Source of the DNA: Paenibacillus sp. H1-7
GTDB taxonomy: Bacteria; Bacillota; Bacilli; Paenibacillales; NBRC-103111
Direction: 5' to 3'
Assembly: GCF_022354825.1 (NCBI RefSeq)
Contig: NZ_CP031168.1
Location: 4,651,501-4,715,500, forward strand
DNA: 64,000 bases
The notes under the pieces are model-generated. The model worked only from the letters and a program-made list of their open reading frames with translations, ran no database searches and was not told the DNA's origin. Positions within the stretch are counted from its first letter, which is position 1. Every line of letters begins with the position of its first letter. Below, piece after piece: positions 33,944-43,425 of this stretch. The translations under genes were made by a program, and so were the position numbers.

Positions 33944-33956
33944 CCAACATCACCGC

Positions 33957-34835
33957 TTAATTGTAGATTTTATAAAGGGCCTGAGTGCCGCTATTCTCTT
34001 CTCCAAGCTCCGCGAGTCGCTCATACAGTTCCTTTGCCTGCTTAAGGCCGTAGATGTCCAGCCCCATCTCCTCCGCAGCTTGTAACGCGATTCCCATATC
34101 CTTAATGAAGTGCTTTATATAAAACCCCGGCCCAAAGTGGCCTCCGATGATTCTAGGTCCCAGATTACTGAGCGACCAGCTTCCCGCGGCGCCGGATTCA
34201 ATGCTTTTCAGCACTGTCGACTGATCAAGCCCTGCCTTCTTGGCGTATGCCAGTGCTTCACAGACACCCATCATGTTGGATGCAATGGCAATTTGATTGC
34301 ACATCTTCGTATGCTGCCCTGCACCTGCCATGCCCTGATAAACGATATTCGTACCGAGCGCTTGAAAAACCGGCATTACGGCATCGAACACATCCGCCTC
34401 GCCGCCGACCATAATGGATAGCTTGGCGTCCCGCGCACCGACATCGCCACCGGAAACCGGGGCATCCAGCGAATGACAATGCTTAAGCTTCGCCTCATGT
34501 TCGATCCGTTTGGCAAGAGTTGGACTGGAGGTCGTCATATCCACCAGATAGGTACCGGGCTTGGCGTTTTGCAGCACTCCGCGCTCACTTAAATACACCT
34601 CTTCCACATCATGAGGATACCCGACCATCGAAATGACTACATCAACCGTTCGGGCTAATTCGGCCGGGGAGTTCTGCCATAAGGCGCCCAACCCTACAAG
34701 ATCATCCGTTCTAGCCTTCGTGCGGCTGTAAACATGCACCTTATATCCGGCACGGATCAAGTTCTTCACCATGCTTGTTCCCATGACGCCCGTACCGATA
34801 AACCCGATGGACGCCCCTTGTTGAATAATTCTCAT
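33957..34835 (-). CDS. HIBADH-family beta-hydroxyacid dehydrogenase
   Basis: 292 residues from the ATG at 34835 (AGGAGG at 8 bases). NAD(P)-binding GFIGTGVMGTSM (11-22), substrate signature DAPVSGGDVGARDAKLSIMV and the catalytic Lys in GQHTKMCNQI. This family reduces or oxidises 3-hydroxyacids (3-hydroxyisobutyrate, tartronate semialdehyde, succinic semialdehyde). Within the operon it stands between transporter genes and larA; the substrate is probably an aldehyde acid produced in the same pathway. Confidence 0.92.
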   Translation of the reverse strand: MRIIQQGASIGFIGTGVMGTSMVKNLIRAGYKVHVYSRTKARTDDLVGLGALWQNSPAELARTVDVVISMVGYPHDVEEVYLSERGVLQNAKPGTYLVDMTTSSPTLAKRIEHEAKLKHCHSLDAPVSGGDVGARDAKLSIMVGGEADVFDAVMPVFQALGTNIVYQGMAGAGQHTKMCNQIAIASNMMGVCEALAYAKKAGLDQSTVLKSIESGAAGSWSLSNLGPRIIGGHFGPGFYIKHFIKDMGIALQAAEEMGLDIYGLKQAKELYERLAELGEENSGTQALYKIYN

Positions 34836-34944
34836 ACTTACATGCCTCCTTGACTCATTCACCATTGTTCTTACAGAAAAAGGGGATATTCCTCTAGTCT
34901 TTTAGACCGTTTGGGACAGCCCCTAAGTGTTACCTCCAACTATT

Positions 34945-35823
34945 CTAGCCTTTTACCGAACCGAGCATAACCCCTTTAGCGAAATGTTTCTGTAGGAACG
35001 GATACACTACTAAGATGGGCAGAATCGCTAAAATGATCGAAGCCGAGCGTACCGTTTCCGAGGGCGGCGTTGAATCTCCGATCGACGACTCCATCCCCGC
35101 AACCGTAGCGCTGTTGTCCAGCACGAGTGATTTTACAAGAACCTGGAGCGTCCACTTCTTGGAATCGGTTAGAAACATCAGCGCGTTAAAATATGTATTC
35201 CAGTGAGCCACCGCAAAAAACAGCACGAAGGCGGCAAGTGCCGGCATACTTAACGGAATCACGATTTTCCAAAACACGCCCAGATCGTTGCAGCCATCGA
35301 TTTTGGCCGATTCAATCACCTCGATTGGCAAAGAATCCATGAAGCTCTTAACTACGATGAGACTCCATGCATTCGTGAGAGAGGGAATAATTAAAGACCA
35401 GTACGAATTCATTAAACCAAGCTCCTTCACGAGCAGGAACGTTGGAATGATGCCGGCGCTAAATACAAGCGAGAACACCACAAGTCCGTAGATCCACCGC
35501 CGGTGGGGCAATTTTTTTTCTGTCAGCCCATAGGCCATCGTAAAAGTAAACACCAGGTTGAGAATGGTCCCGACGACCGTAATGAACAGTGTGCTTTGCA
35601 ACGCGCTCATGAAGCTGTTGGACTGCAAAATATACGAATACGCACCTAACGACCACTTTTCAGGCAATAAATGAAACTCATATGGAACATAAACGGAAAA
35701 ATGTGTCAAAGAAACGCTAATGATATAAAGAAACGGAAATATGCAGCAAAGCGAAATCATGGTCAGCAATGTATAATTAACGATATCGAACAAAGTCATT
35801 TTTTTTTGCTGAACAAAGCTCAA
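34945..35823 (-). CDS. Carbohydrate ABC importer permease (LplC/YtcP type)
   Basis: 292 residues, TTG start with GGGGGA 8 bases before. Six membrane segments; the EAA loop is EVIESAKIDGCNDLGVFWKI (~175-194). The N-terminal FPFLYIISVSLT and the ending HFAKGVMLGSVKG are typical of LplC/YtcP permeases. It forms the membrane pore with the next upstream permease and takes substrate from the lipoprotein; the shared ATPase (MsmX type) is elsewhere. 19 bases after the LplB-type gene. Confidence 0.95.
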   Translation of the reverse strand: MSFVQQKKMTLFDIVNYTLLTMISLCCIFPFLYIISVSLTHFSVYVPYEFHLLPEKWSLGAYSYILQSNSFMSALQSTLFITVVGTILNLVFTFTMAYGLTEKKLPHRRWIYGLVVFSLVFSAGIIPTFLLVKELGLMNSYWSLIIPSLTNAWSLIVVKSFMDSLPIEVIESAKIDGCNDLGVFWKIVIPLSMPALAAFVLFFAVAHWNTYFNALMFLTDSKKWTLQVLVKSLVLDNSATVAGMESSIGDSTPPSETVRSASIILAILPILVVYPFLQKHFAKGVMLGSVKG

Positions 35824-35842
35824 TGTGAATTCCCCCGCTTCC

Positions 35843-36802
35843 TTAGTAAATACCTTCGTGGCCCATGCGTTTGACGAAATAATTGGATATCATCACAAGC
35901 GCAAGCCCGACGAACCCTTTGAACAAGCCGACCGTGACCCCGACGCTGTACATGCCTCGCAGGATCCCCTGATTATACACGTACGTATCGAAAACATCCG
36001 CCACATCGCGGACAAGCGGGTTCATCATAAGCAGTACCTGTTCGAAGTTGACATCGGTCATATGTCCCAACCGAAGGATGAGCAGAATAACAATGGTCGG
36101 ACGGATCGCCGGCAGCGTAACATGCCAGATTTGCCTGAAACGGTTCGCCCCGTCGACGACGGCTGCTTCATACCGCTCGGGATTGACCCCGGCAATAGCG
36201 GCCAAGAAAATAATGGTCCCCCACCCGGCATCCTTCCATATGCTTTGGACCGTGAGCATTCCCCAGAAAAACCGGCTTTCGTTCAAAAAGGAAACCGGCT
36301 CTAAACCTAGAACCCGGATCAGCTTGTTAACCAAACCGATATCTACAGACAGCATGAAGAAAGTGATGCTGGCAATGACAACCCATGATAAAAAGTGCGG
36401 CATGTAAACAAGAGACTGGTTAATTCTCTTGAACAACTCGTGGCGAACCTCGTTAAGCATAATGGCCAGGATGATCGGCAGCGGGAAGAAAAATACCAGG
36501 CCAAAGATGTTAATGAGAAGTGTATTTCGCAGCATCAGGTAGAAATGGCCGTCGGAGAACATGTCGGTGAAATGCTTCAGACCGACCCATTGGCTGCCGC
36601 TGAAGCCAAGCATAGGATGATAATCTTTAAAGGCAAGCAGCAGTCCCCACATCGGAATCAGCTTAAATACTAGGAAATATAAGAAGCCCGGTATGACGAG
36701 CAAATACATATACCGGTATTTCACATAGTCCTTCCATAACGATTGAAAGCCGGTGTGAAGCTTGGAGGAATGTTTTTTTAAACTGATTTCTTCTGTTTTC
36801 AT
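35843..36802 (-). CDS. Carbohydrate ABC importer permease (LplB type)
   Basis: 319 residues from the ATG at 36802 (AAGGAG 9 bases upstream). Six membrane segments, GLLLAFKDYHPMLGF, the EAA loop ERYEAAVVDGANRFRQIWHV, and the LplB-specific tail FEQVLLMMNPLVRDVADVFD. Partner of the LplC-type permease downstream. Encoded 73 bases after the solute-binding lipoprotein gene. Likely imports an oligosaccharide or other complex solute. Confidence 0.95.
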   Translation of the reverse strand: MKTEEISLKKHSSKLHTGFQSLWKDYVKYRYMYLLVIPGFLYFLVFKLIPMWGLLLAFKDYHPMLGFSGSQWVGLKHFTDMFSDGHFYLMLRNTLLINIFGLVFFFPLPIILAIMLNEVRHELFKRINQSLVYMPHFLSWVVIASITFFMLSVDIGLVNKLIRVLGLEPVSFLNESRFFWGMLTVQSIWKDAGWGTIIFLAAIAGVNPERYEAAVVDGANRFRQIWHVTLPAIRPTIVILLILRLGHMTDVNFEQVLLMMNPLVRDVADVFDTYVYNQGILRGMYSVGVTVGLFKGFVGLALVMISNYFVKRMGHEGIY

Positions 36803-36875
36803 CCAATCAAACTCCTTCCAACCTTGAGGAAAAAGGGACGACGAAGCATCTCCGTCGTCCGCCCTTCTCCTATCC

Positions 36876-38381
36876 TCAGTTGCCGAAATATTCCTTGTAG
36901 CTGGCGGCAAGCTCCACGAACGCTTTCTTGAGCCCTGGATTATTCCTCAAGCCTTCGATGTACTTCTTGTAGTCATCCATGGAGATTCTGCCCATGATCG
37001 CCTCGGTTCGTTTTTTCTCAAATTCATCCACATGCTTCGTCCATTCGGCGGACCAGGTGGCGGAACGGATAATTCGGAACGGATCGACCGTTAAAGCTGT
37101 ATAAGTCACTTTGACCTTCTCGCGGTTAGCCAAATCGACTTCAATCGGGGCAAGCGGACTATCCACCTTATCCCACTCATTGCGTTTGATCGTGAACGGA
37201 TCGTTCGTAAAGCTTTGAATTTCCTTCAACCCGATGTCACTCATAATATATTTGCCGTTCTCGACTTTATGATGAGTTCCCTCGTAGCCGTAGAACAAAG
37301 CATGCGAGTTGGCATCGCTTGCCGCCATGTTAAACACCTCGAGAAGCTTCCTTACGCGCTCCTCAGGTACCTTCTTTGGAATGAACAAGCCGCCTGTAAA
37401 GCCCGGCTCCAAATAGTTGGCGTTGCCGCCTGGCCCTTTAAGATAAGCAACGATCTCCACTTTGGCGTTCGGCTTCAGCTTTTTATTTTCCTGCTCCATC
37501 CGGTATTGATGCCAGTAGTTTTTCGTGTGGAAAACGGTTCTTCCGCTGGAGAAGAAGTTGTCAGGCTCCGCTCCTTTTATCGTGGAAAACTCAGGGGTCA
37601 TTAAGCCGTCCTTATACAATTTGCTGTACCACTCGACCATGTTCGTGTAAGCATCAGTTAGCACATTCCGGTATAACCCGCCCTCACTGTTGTACTGCGG
37701 CTTGAACGAGCCGAAGGCAGAAGCCATCGATTCCATAAACAGCGTACCGATCAGCTTGCCGCTGGTATCCTTTGCTTTCACCGCCTTCAGGGCAGCATGC
37801 AGCTCATCCGTAGTTTGCGGTACCGGAACACCCGCCTCATCAAGTAAGTCCTTGCGGATAAGAAACCCTGTATTGATTTGCGAGCGGGCTCTTGGAATAA
37901 AATAATACGTTCCTTTATATTTGGAATATTTCCAGGCCACTTCAGGAATGTTTTTCTTCAGGTTCGGATATTTGCTGAGATCGCCGAGGAACGGACCCAA
38001 ATCCCAGAATAGCCCTTTCTCGATCGCGTTAATGTTATTGATATCATGCGGGTTTTGAGCCGATACGACGTCCGGAAGCTCACCTGTCGCCATCGCCAGG
38101 TTTAATTTGGTCTGAAACTCGGGATCGGGAATCCACTGTACCTCCATCTCGAGATTATTCTCCTTTTGAAAGCGTGTCCAAAATTGGTTTTTCATATCCG
38201 GCACTTCCGCGAAGGTAGAGACCATCGTGCTGTACTTGAAAGGCTTGTTGTCTCCCGCCGTCGGATTGCCGTCCCCCGTCGAAGGAGCTTGAGTCTCGGA
38301 GCCGGTGCAAGCAGCAATCACGGATAATGACATCGCACATGCTACCAAAGCAGCCATGGAACTGAAACCTCTCCTTTTCAT
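36876..38381 (-). CDS. Extracellular solute-binding lipoprotein (LplA type)
   Basis: 501 residues. Signal with lipobox IAAC (Cys25). Mature part of the large family 1 type seen with LplBC permeases: MKNQFWTRFQKENNLEMEVQ, ELPDVVSAQNPHDINNI, RSQINTGFLIRKDLLDEAGV. GGGGATG precedes the ATG. It captures the substrate of the operon. 16 bases after the TIM-barrel gene. Residue features do not reveal the ligand. Confidence 0.93.
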   Translation of the reverse strand: MKRRGFSSMAALVACAMSLSVIAACTGSETQAPSTGDGNPTAGDNKPFKYSTMVSTFAEVPDMKNQFWTRFQKENNLEMEVQWIPDPEFQTKLNLAMATGELPDVVSAQNPHDINNINAIEKGLFWDLGPFLGDLSKYPNLKKNIPEVAWKYSKYKGTYYFIPRARSQINTGFLIRKDLLDEAGVPVPQTTDELHAALKAVKAKDTSGKLIGTLFMESMASAFGSFKPQYNSEGGLYRNVLTDAYTNMVEWYSKLYKDGLMTPEFSTIKGAEPDNFFSSGRTVFHTKNYWHQYRMEQENKKLKPNAKVEIVAYLKGPGGNANYLEPGFTGGLFIPKKVPEERVRKLLEVFNMAASDANSHALFYGYEGTHHKVENGKYIMSDIGLKEIQSFTNDPFTIKRNEWDKVDSPLAPIEVDLANREKVKVTYTALTVDPFRIIRSATWSAEWTKHVDEFEKKRTEAIMGRISMDDYKKYIEGLRNNPGLKKAFVELAASYKEYFGN

Positions 38382-38396
38382 GCCAACATCCCCTTT

Positions 38397-39692
38397 TTAT
38401 TTAAGTAAGAAGATTTCCCCGTCCGCCATCCCGTCTCTGACCGCCTTCAGCCTGGAGAACGTCGCATCGTCATAATGTCCAAGTGAAATGCCGTCGATCC
38501 CTAAGGAGCCGAGCATCTTAACGCTGGCGCGGAGAATATCTTCATTGGAACCGCCGTAATCGTTCGGCCTGACATCGACGGCAGCAATCAAATCTTTGTC
38601 ATAGCCTATGCCTCTGCGAATTTTATGAAGCTTCTGCAGCTTGCCTTGCAGATGGCGCATCTCCCCGCGCTGCTCCGCATAATCCGATTCGCGGATCGAA
38701 TCCACATAATCTTTAATGGCGGAGAAGCTGAGACCAGCCATTTCCGTATACTTCAAGTACGTATTGTAACGGAATTCCGTCCGCGGATTCGCCCTCTTGA
38801 TCCCCTCATAGATCCGCTTGAATAAAGCGGTAATGCTCTTCTCCCTGAATTCAAGCCACTGATACAGGGACGGATTCTCCATCAGAAAGCCCGTTCCTGT
38901 CAAATTCCCGTCATCCAGCAGCTTCTTCTCCAAAATGTCGGCTAACTCCGCTTGTTTAGCCACGTCATAGAGTCGGTTCAAGTCGGACGCGATCCGGTCC
39001 CAGTCGTATCCCATCTCGATCGCTTTTGTTCTGCAGCTGGAGCAGAAGCAGCCGCCTTCTAGCACGGCAAGCAGAATATCCAGCTCCTTCTCATCGCTGA
39101 TACCATGGTTCTCTGTTTTGAGCCTGCCCCCCTGATGAAACAAGATCAGACAGCTTTGAATAAAATCAATGTCGTGGTTTTTCACGGTATCATAGAACAG
39201 TGCCACGATATATTCCTGAACGTGCTCATGATTGGGACATAGCAGCTTGCCGGCGCTGATCGGCGCTCCCTTGACATTCCGCTGCAGAAGCTGGGGAAAC
39301 TCGGAGAGCGCCCGCTTGGCATCGTAAATTGTATGCGATATTTCACAGCCTACTTTCAGTCCCCTTTGTCTGGCCGTCGTTATCAACTGATCGAGCCAAT
39401 CGGTATCCTTCAGCCAGTCGACCGAGCTGTAGATCGGCTTTAGCGGTGTGTTCTTGAAATTCGCTTCATCCATCCGGTAATACACCCGGCTGTCTTCGGG
39501 CAGATAAAATTTCCGTTTCGGATTGTGCGGATAATACAGCCCGCGCAGAGGACGTTTCTCCTTGTGCATGATGCCGACCAAATACACACTGTTCACATTG
39601 GTGTGCTCCACTAAATTATCTACGCAGGTTTCCACACCCTCATCGTGAAGATCCCATGGATATAAGCTGGCTGCCATTTCTTTAATATACAT
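38397..39692 (-). CDS. TIM-barrel protein resembling family-10-like glycoside hydrolases
   Basis: 431 residues from the ATG at 39692 (AGGAGG at 8 bases). The sequence follows the pattern of putative alpha-amylase/GHL-like barrels: N-terminal SLYPWDLHDEGVETCVDNL, a strand LKVGCEISHTIYDAK, a C-x-C-x-x-C cluster (Cys215, Cys217, Cys220) as in the C-F-C-x-x-C motif of several putative glycoside hydrolases, and a late strand DLIAAVDVRPNDYGG. No signal peptide, so it acts inside the cell. It could cleave or modify the imported substrate. The family assignment is tentative; the catalytic acids are not identifiable. Confidence 0.6.
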   Translation of the reverse strand: MYIKEMAASLYPWDLHDEGVETCVDNLVEHTNVNSVYLVGIMHKEKRPLRGLYYPHNPKRKFYLPEDSRVYYRMDEANFKNTPLKPIYSSVDWLKDTDWLDQLITTARQRGLKVGCEISHTIYDAKRALSEFPQLLQRNVKGAPISAGKLLCPNHEHVQEYIVALFYDTVKNHDIDFIQSCLILFHQGGRLKTENHGISDEKELDILLAVLEGGCFCSSCRTKAIEMGYDWDRIASDLNRLYDVAKQAELADILEKKLLDDGNLTGTGFLMENPSLYQWLEFREKSITALFKRIYEGIKRANPRTEFRYNTYLKYTEMAGLSFSAIKDYVDSIRESDYAEQRGEMRHLQGKLQKLHKIRRGIGYDKDLIAAVDVRPNDYGGSNEDILRASVKMLGSLGIDGISLGHYDDATFSRLKAVRDGMADGEIFLLK

Positions 39693-39712
39693 ATAGTTGG
39701 CCTCCTGTAATT

Positions 39713-40744
39713 CTAATTTGCTTGCATCAACGGGGCTACCTGAAGCTGAGCGCACCATTCGTTCAGCTTCGCGACAAGCTGCTCCGTAAGCTCAATCGCC
39801 CCTTCGCTTATCATCCTCTCCTTGCTTGCCGCCGAGCGCTGACCTGGTATGTGCAAACCGGGGGCTCTTGCCAGCATCCGGTCGATCATCTCCGTAGCTC
39901 TGCCTCTAAGTTGCTCTTCTCCGATCAGCGCGTCCGCTTTAATGCAAATCGCCGTATGCGATGGCTGGCCGATGGCGCCTGTTCCCGGCTGCGGCTCGTC
40001 GATGAGCTGCCCTTCGGATAGAAGACCGGTAATGATTTCACCGAATATCGTGAGTCCGAAACCTTTATGACCGCCTATCGGCTGACGGGTTCCTTTGGAT
40101 ATCTCGGCCGGATTGGAGGTAGGAATACCATCGACATCGAGTCCCCAGTAAGCCGGGACCGCTTCGCCAAGCATTGCCTTCTCCTTCAATACTCCGTTGG
40201 AGGCGTATGCAATACAGGCATCGAACATCAACGGGTAGCCTTTATCCGTAGGAACGGCATACCCCATCGGGCTTGTGCCGATGACCTTCTCAACTCGGCC
40301 CGGGGCACCCATGGTCGGTGCTCCGCGCGTAATCATGTATCCGATATACCCTTGCTCAGCCGCAGACTCCACGTAGGGCGACGAAGCCAGGATGTGGTTC
40401 GTGTTTCGAACGGTGCATAAGCCGATGCCGTATTCGTCCGCCAGCTGTTGCGCACGCTTCATCACGAACATGCCGCACAGCTCCCCGAGCCCGTTATCGC
40501 CCTCGTAGCTTTCCATTGCCGCATAGTGCTGAAGCTTCTCGATCCGTGCATTGGCATTAATTTTGCCTGAAACTAAGCCTTGGATTCTGCCGGGCAGCTC
40601 GTAAACATCATGGTGACTCAACCCACGGTAGGTTGCTCTCATGAACACTTCCGTCACAGTTACAGCATCCTGCTTTGGTAGGCCGGACGCATGCAGCAGC
40701 TGAAGCGTTACTCGTTCCACCTCATCTAAACCAACCTTAGCCAC
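39713..40744 (-). CDS. Ldh-family (malate/L-lactate/sulfolactate-type) NAD(P) oxidoreductase
   Basis: 343 residues. The GTG at 40744 is chosen because GGGAGGAG lies 5 bases upstream. Family signature: ATYRGLSHHDVYELPGRIQG with the catalytic His, VRNTNHILASSPYVESAAEQ, TSPMGYAVPT, QPIGGHKGFGLTIFGEI. These enzymes (malate, ureidoglycolate, 2,3-diketo-gulonate, (R)-sulfolactate dehydrogenases) oxidise 2-hydroxyacids. In the operon it would work with LarA on a 2-hydroxyacid. The usual H-x-x-Y/H-G pattern (SHHDVY) is slightly variant. Confidence 0.9.
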   Translation of the reverse strand: MAKVGLDEVERVTLQLLHASGLPKQDAVTVTEVFMRATYRGLSHHDVYELPGRIQGLVSGKINANARIEKLQHYAAMESYEGDNGLGELCGMFVMKRAQQLADEYGIGLCTVRNTNHILASSPYVESAAEQGYIGYMITRGAPTMGAPGRVEKVIGTSPMGYAVPTDKGYPLMFDACIAYASNGVLKEKAMLGEAVPAYWGLDVDGIPTSNPAEISKGTRQPIGGHKGFGLTIFGEIITGLLSEGQLIDEPQPGTGAIGQPSHTAICIKADALIGEEQLRGRATEMIDRMLARAPGLHIPGQRSAASKERMISEGAIELTEQLVAKLNEWCAQLQVAPLMQAN

Positions 40745-40776
40745 CGGATCTCCTCCCTCAATTTTCAATTGATAGA

Positions 40777-41859
40777 TTATAGCGAATAAAGCTCCCTGGC
40801 ATTTGTCGAGTAAATTCTTTCACGCAGATCCTTTGGCAATGCAGGAAACGCGAATGTAGGAGAGTCGAAATCCCAGTGCGGATAATCGCTTGAAAAGAGG
40901 AGGATATGCTCCGCATCCATCGCTTCCAGCGTGTTCAGCAGAAACTTGTCGTTGTCGGGACGCTCTAACGGCTGGGATGTGATTCTGACATGGTCGCGGA
41001 GGTATTCGCTCGGTCTTTTCTTCAGCCAAGGCACCTCATAGCGGAGCGCTTTATACTCGGCATCCAGCCTCCACATCAGTGCAGGCAGCCACGAGACTCC
41101 GCCTTCCACGAGGACAATCTTAAAGCCCGGAAACCGCTCGAACACCCCCTCCGTAAGGAAGCTGACCAAATGCGCCTGGAAGCCGAGAGACAAGCAGGTA
41201 TGCCATTCGATATAATGGGTCGGGTACCCCGGCGTTGGCTGAACGTTAATACCCATTCCGTCTGTTCCAGGATGAATGGCAAGCGGTAGGCCGTGCCGGG
41301 CGCATGCCTCGTAGATCGGGTAATATTGGCGCTGCCCGAAGGGGGCGCGGGCTCCGGAGTCCGTCATCACCTGAACGAAGTGAGGGTGTCCTGCCCAGCG
41401 GTTGATTTCTGCCGCCGCAGCCGCCGGGTCCTGGTGAGCAATCGTAATCGAGCCCTTGAACACGCCGTCCTCGTTGTACTTGCCGAGCCATGTATCGGCC
41501 AGCCAGTCGTTGTATGCGGCAGCGATGGCTGCAGCGAAATCCGGATCGGGGTGGAGATTGCAGAACGCCCGGGGCAGCAAAATGCAATGATCGATCCCGT
41601 ATTTCCTCACATGCTGCTCTCTAAGAAACTCGGGGTCGGAGCCGCCCGGTCCGCCTCCGGGCGGCCGGGAGTCCAATCTTTCTCCATGAATCGGGTTTCC
41701 GTAAAAACCTCTGCCTCCGCCGTTGAACCTTTCCTTCCAAGGCTGAGACATGTATCGCTGAATCTCTTCTTTATTTTTCGGATATGGATGAACATCACAA
41801 TCGATGATGCCGGTTGTACGGCTGCGCTGTTTCGTTTTCTTATTGAAAGGCTGCTCCAA
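40777..41859 (-). CDS. Amidohydrolase-2 family protein (PF04909), copy A
   Basis: 360 residues, TTG start with AGGAGG 9 bases upstream. Metal-dependent TIM barrel: IIDCDVHPYP near residue 18 (the D-x-H variant of the first metal motif), HPHFVQVMTDSGARAPFG, LPLAIHPGTDGMG with a metal His, and LLFSSDYPHWDFDSPT with the final Asp. The family includes decarboxylases and hydratases/hydrolases of aromatic acids and lactones. It is a close paralogue of the gene at 42308-43411 (shared segments include SQPLERPD and SSDYPHWDFD). A Rieske ferredoxin gene lies between them. Reaction unknown. Confidence 0.88.
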   Translation of the reverse strand: MEQPFNKKTKQRSRTTGIIDCDVHPYPKNKEEIQRYMSQPWKERFNGGGRGFYGNPIHGERLDSRPPGGGPGGSDPEFLREQHVRKYGIDHCILLPRAFCNLHPDPDFAAAIAAAYNDWLADTWLGKYNEDGVFKGSITIAHQDPAAAAAEINRWAGHPHFVQVMTDSGARAPFGQRQYYPIYEACARHGLPLAIHPGTDGMGINVQPTPGYPTHYIEWHTCLSLGFQAHLVSFLTEGVFERFPGFKIVLVEGGVSWLPALMWRLDAEYKALRYEVPWLKKRPSEYLRDHVRITSQPLERPDNDKFLLNTLEAMDAEHILLFSSDYPHWDFDSPTFAFPALPKDLRERIYSTNARELYSL

Positions 41860-41885
41860 ATGAATTCACCTCCTGGCACATGATC

Positions 41886-42293
41886 CTATCGCTTAATAAA
41901 CACAACAACCTGTTCTTCCTCAACTTCAACCGGGAACGTCTCGAGCTTCGGCGGCTCATCGGGCGTCTCTACGCCCACCTCGTATGTTTTAACCCAGCAC
42001 CGATTCGGGTCGAATAAGGATTGGCCGTTCGTCAAATCGAACTCCCAGCCATGCCATGGGCACCGAATAATTTCACCTTCCCGCCCGTATAGAAATTCAC
42101 CCGGCTTCGAAGGCAGTGTAGTGCCTGTAACTCTGCCCACGCAAAGCGGTGCTTGTTGATGGGGGCAGCTGTTTTTGACGGCATAATATTGGCCGCCTAC
42201 ATTAAAAACACCGATGGAGATGCCCTCCAAGGAAACGATTTTGCGTTGTCCTGCCGTAAGCTCGCTTGTCGTCGCTACAACATGTTTAGCCAT
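41886..42293 (-). CDS. Rieske [2Fe-2S] ferredoxin
   Basis: 135 residues, one Rieske domain with cluster ligands Cys43-x-His45 (NSCPHQQAPLC) and Cys78-x-x-His81 (RCPWHGWEF). It would carry electrons to an oxygenase or other redox partner. No Rieske oxygenase large subunit is encoded in the window. A 22-residue insert between the two ligand pairs (TLPSKPGEFLYGREGE) is longer than in minimal ferredoxins and resembles those of ring-hydroxylating components. AAGGAGG precedes the ATG. Lies 14 bases after one amidohydrolase and 26 before its paralogue. Confidence 0.92.
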   Translation of the reverse strand: MAKHVVATTSELTAGQRKIVSLEGISIGVFNVGGQYYAVKNSCPHQQAPLCVGRVTGTTLPSKPGEFLYGREGEIIRCPWHGWEFDLTNGQSLFDPNRCWVKTYEVGVETPDEPPKLETFPVEVEEEQVVVFIKR

Positions 42294-42307
42294 CCAAGGG
42301 GCCCTCC

Positions 42308-43411
42308 TTAATCCAAGTTGTAAAATTGCTCGGCATTCTCAAAGAAAATCCGGTTGTACAGCTTCTCCGGCAGCTTGGGAAACGCCAGCTTCGGGTTGTC
42401 GAAGTCCCAGTGCGGGTAGTCGCTGGAGAACATCATGATATGCTCCGCATCCATCATCCGCAGCATATGCAGCAGGTCCTCGTCGTCGTCCGGCCGCTCC
42501 AAAGGCTGTGAGGTGACTCTGATGTGATCGCGCAAATAATCGCTCGGCCGCTTTTTCACCCATGGAATCTCGTGACGCAATGCCTTGTACTCCATATTGA
42601 GCCTCCACATCAACGGAACGATCCAAGTAGAGCTTCCCTCCACTAACACAATCCGCAAATCCGGATACCGCTCGAATGTGCCTTCCGTCAACAGGCTGAC
42701 GAGATGTGCCATGAAGCTTAACGACATACACGTATGCCACTCGATATAATGGCTTGGATTCCCGGGTGACGGAAGAATGTTAATGCCGATGCCGTCCAAA
42801 CCCGGGTGGAGCGCGAGTGGCAGGTTATGCCGGCAGCAGGCCTCGAAGATGGGGTGGAAATTGCGGTGACCCATCAGAAACCTCGCCCCTGAATCCGTCG
42901 TCACTTGTACAACGTGCTTATGTCCCGCCCAACGGTCGATTTCCTTGGCAGCTGCAATGGGGTCGCTATGGTTAATTACAATCGATGTTTTGAACACACC
43001 GTCTGGATTATCGGGGCCGATCCACGTATCGGCGATCCATTCATTGTAGGCTGAAGCGATCGCGTTGCCATAATCCAGATCCGGGAATTGGCAGCTGTTC
43101 TCTCGAGGGATGAGAATAGCCTTCTTGATGTTGAACGGTTCAATCAGCTGCTTGCGGACAAAATTCGGATCCGAACCGGCTGGCCCGCCTTCCGGCGGTA
43201 CAGCATCGAGCCGGTGTCCGTGTGAAGGATTGCCATAGAATAGCCCCCTGCCGCCTCCTCGAAACCGGCCTTGCCAATACTTCGGCATATACTGCCGGAT
43301 TTGATCCAGACTTTTCGGTATCGGATGCAGATCGCAGTCGATGATGCCGGGCTTCACCTTCTTTCGGTTCGGCTTCAAGTCAGCTTCTAATGCTTCTTCA
43401 TTTACGGACAT
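42308..43411 (-). CDS. Amidohydrolase-2 family protein (PF04909), copy B
   Basis: 367 residues. Same layout as copy A: IIDCDLHPIP, GRGLFYGNPSHGHRLDAVPP, ILIPRENSCQFPDLDYGNAI, VQVTTDSGARFLMG, LALHPGLDGIGI and MMFSSDYPHWDFDNPK. Key metal residues are retained in both copies, so both should be active; differences cluster in the N-terminal third and near residues 95-110, which would tune the substrate. AAGGAGGG precedes the ATG. It follows the PhyH gene by 14 bases. The two proteins may form a heteromer or act in sequence. Confidence 0.88.
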   Translation of the reverse strand: MSVNEEALEADLKPNRKKVKPGIIDCDLHPIPKSLDQIRQYMPKYWQGRFRGGGRGLFYGNPSHGHRLDAVPPEGGPAGSDPNFVRKQLIEPFNIKKAILIPRENSCQFPDLDYGNAIASAYNEWIADTWIGPDNPDGVFKTSIVINHSDPIAAAKEIDRWAGHKHVVQVTTDSGARFLMGHRNFHPIFEACCRHNLPLALHPGLDGIGINILPSPGNPSHYIEWHTCMSLSFMAHLVSLLTEGTFERYPDLRIVLVEGSSTWIVPLMWRLNMEYKALRHEIPWVKKRPSDYLRDHIRVTSQPLERPDDDEDLLHMLRMMDAEHIMMFSSDYPHWDFDNPKLAFPKLPEKLYNRIFFENAEQFYNLD

Positions 43412-43425
43412 GCCGGTACCCTCCT

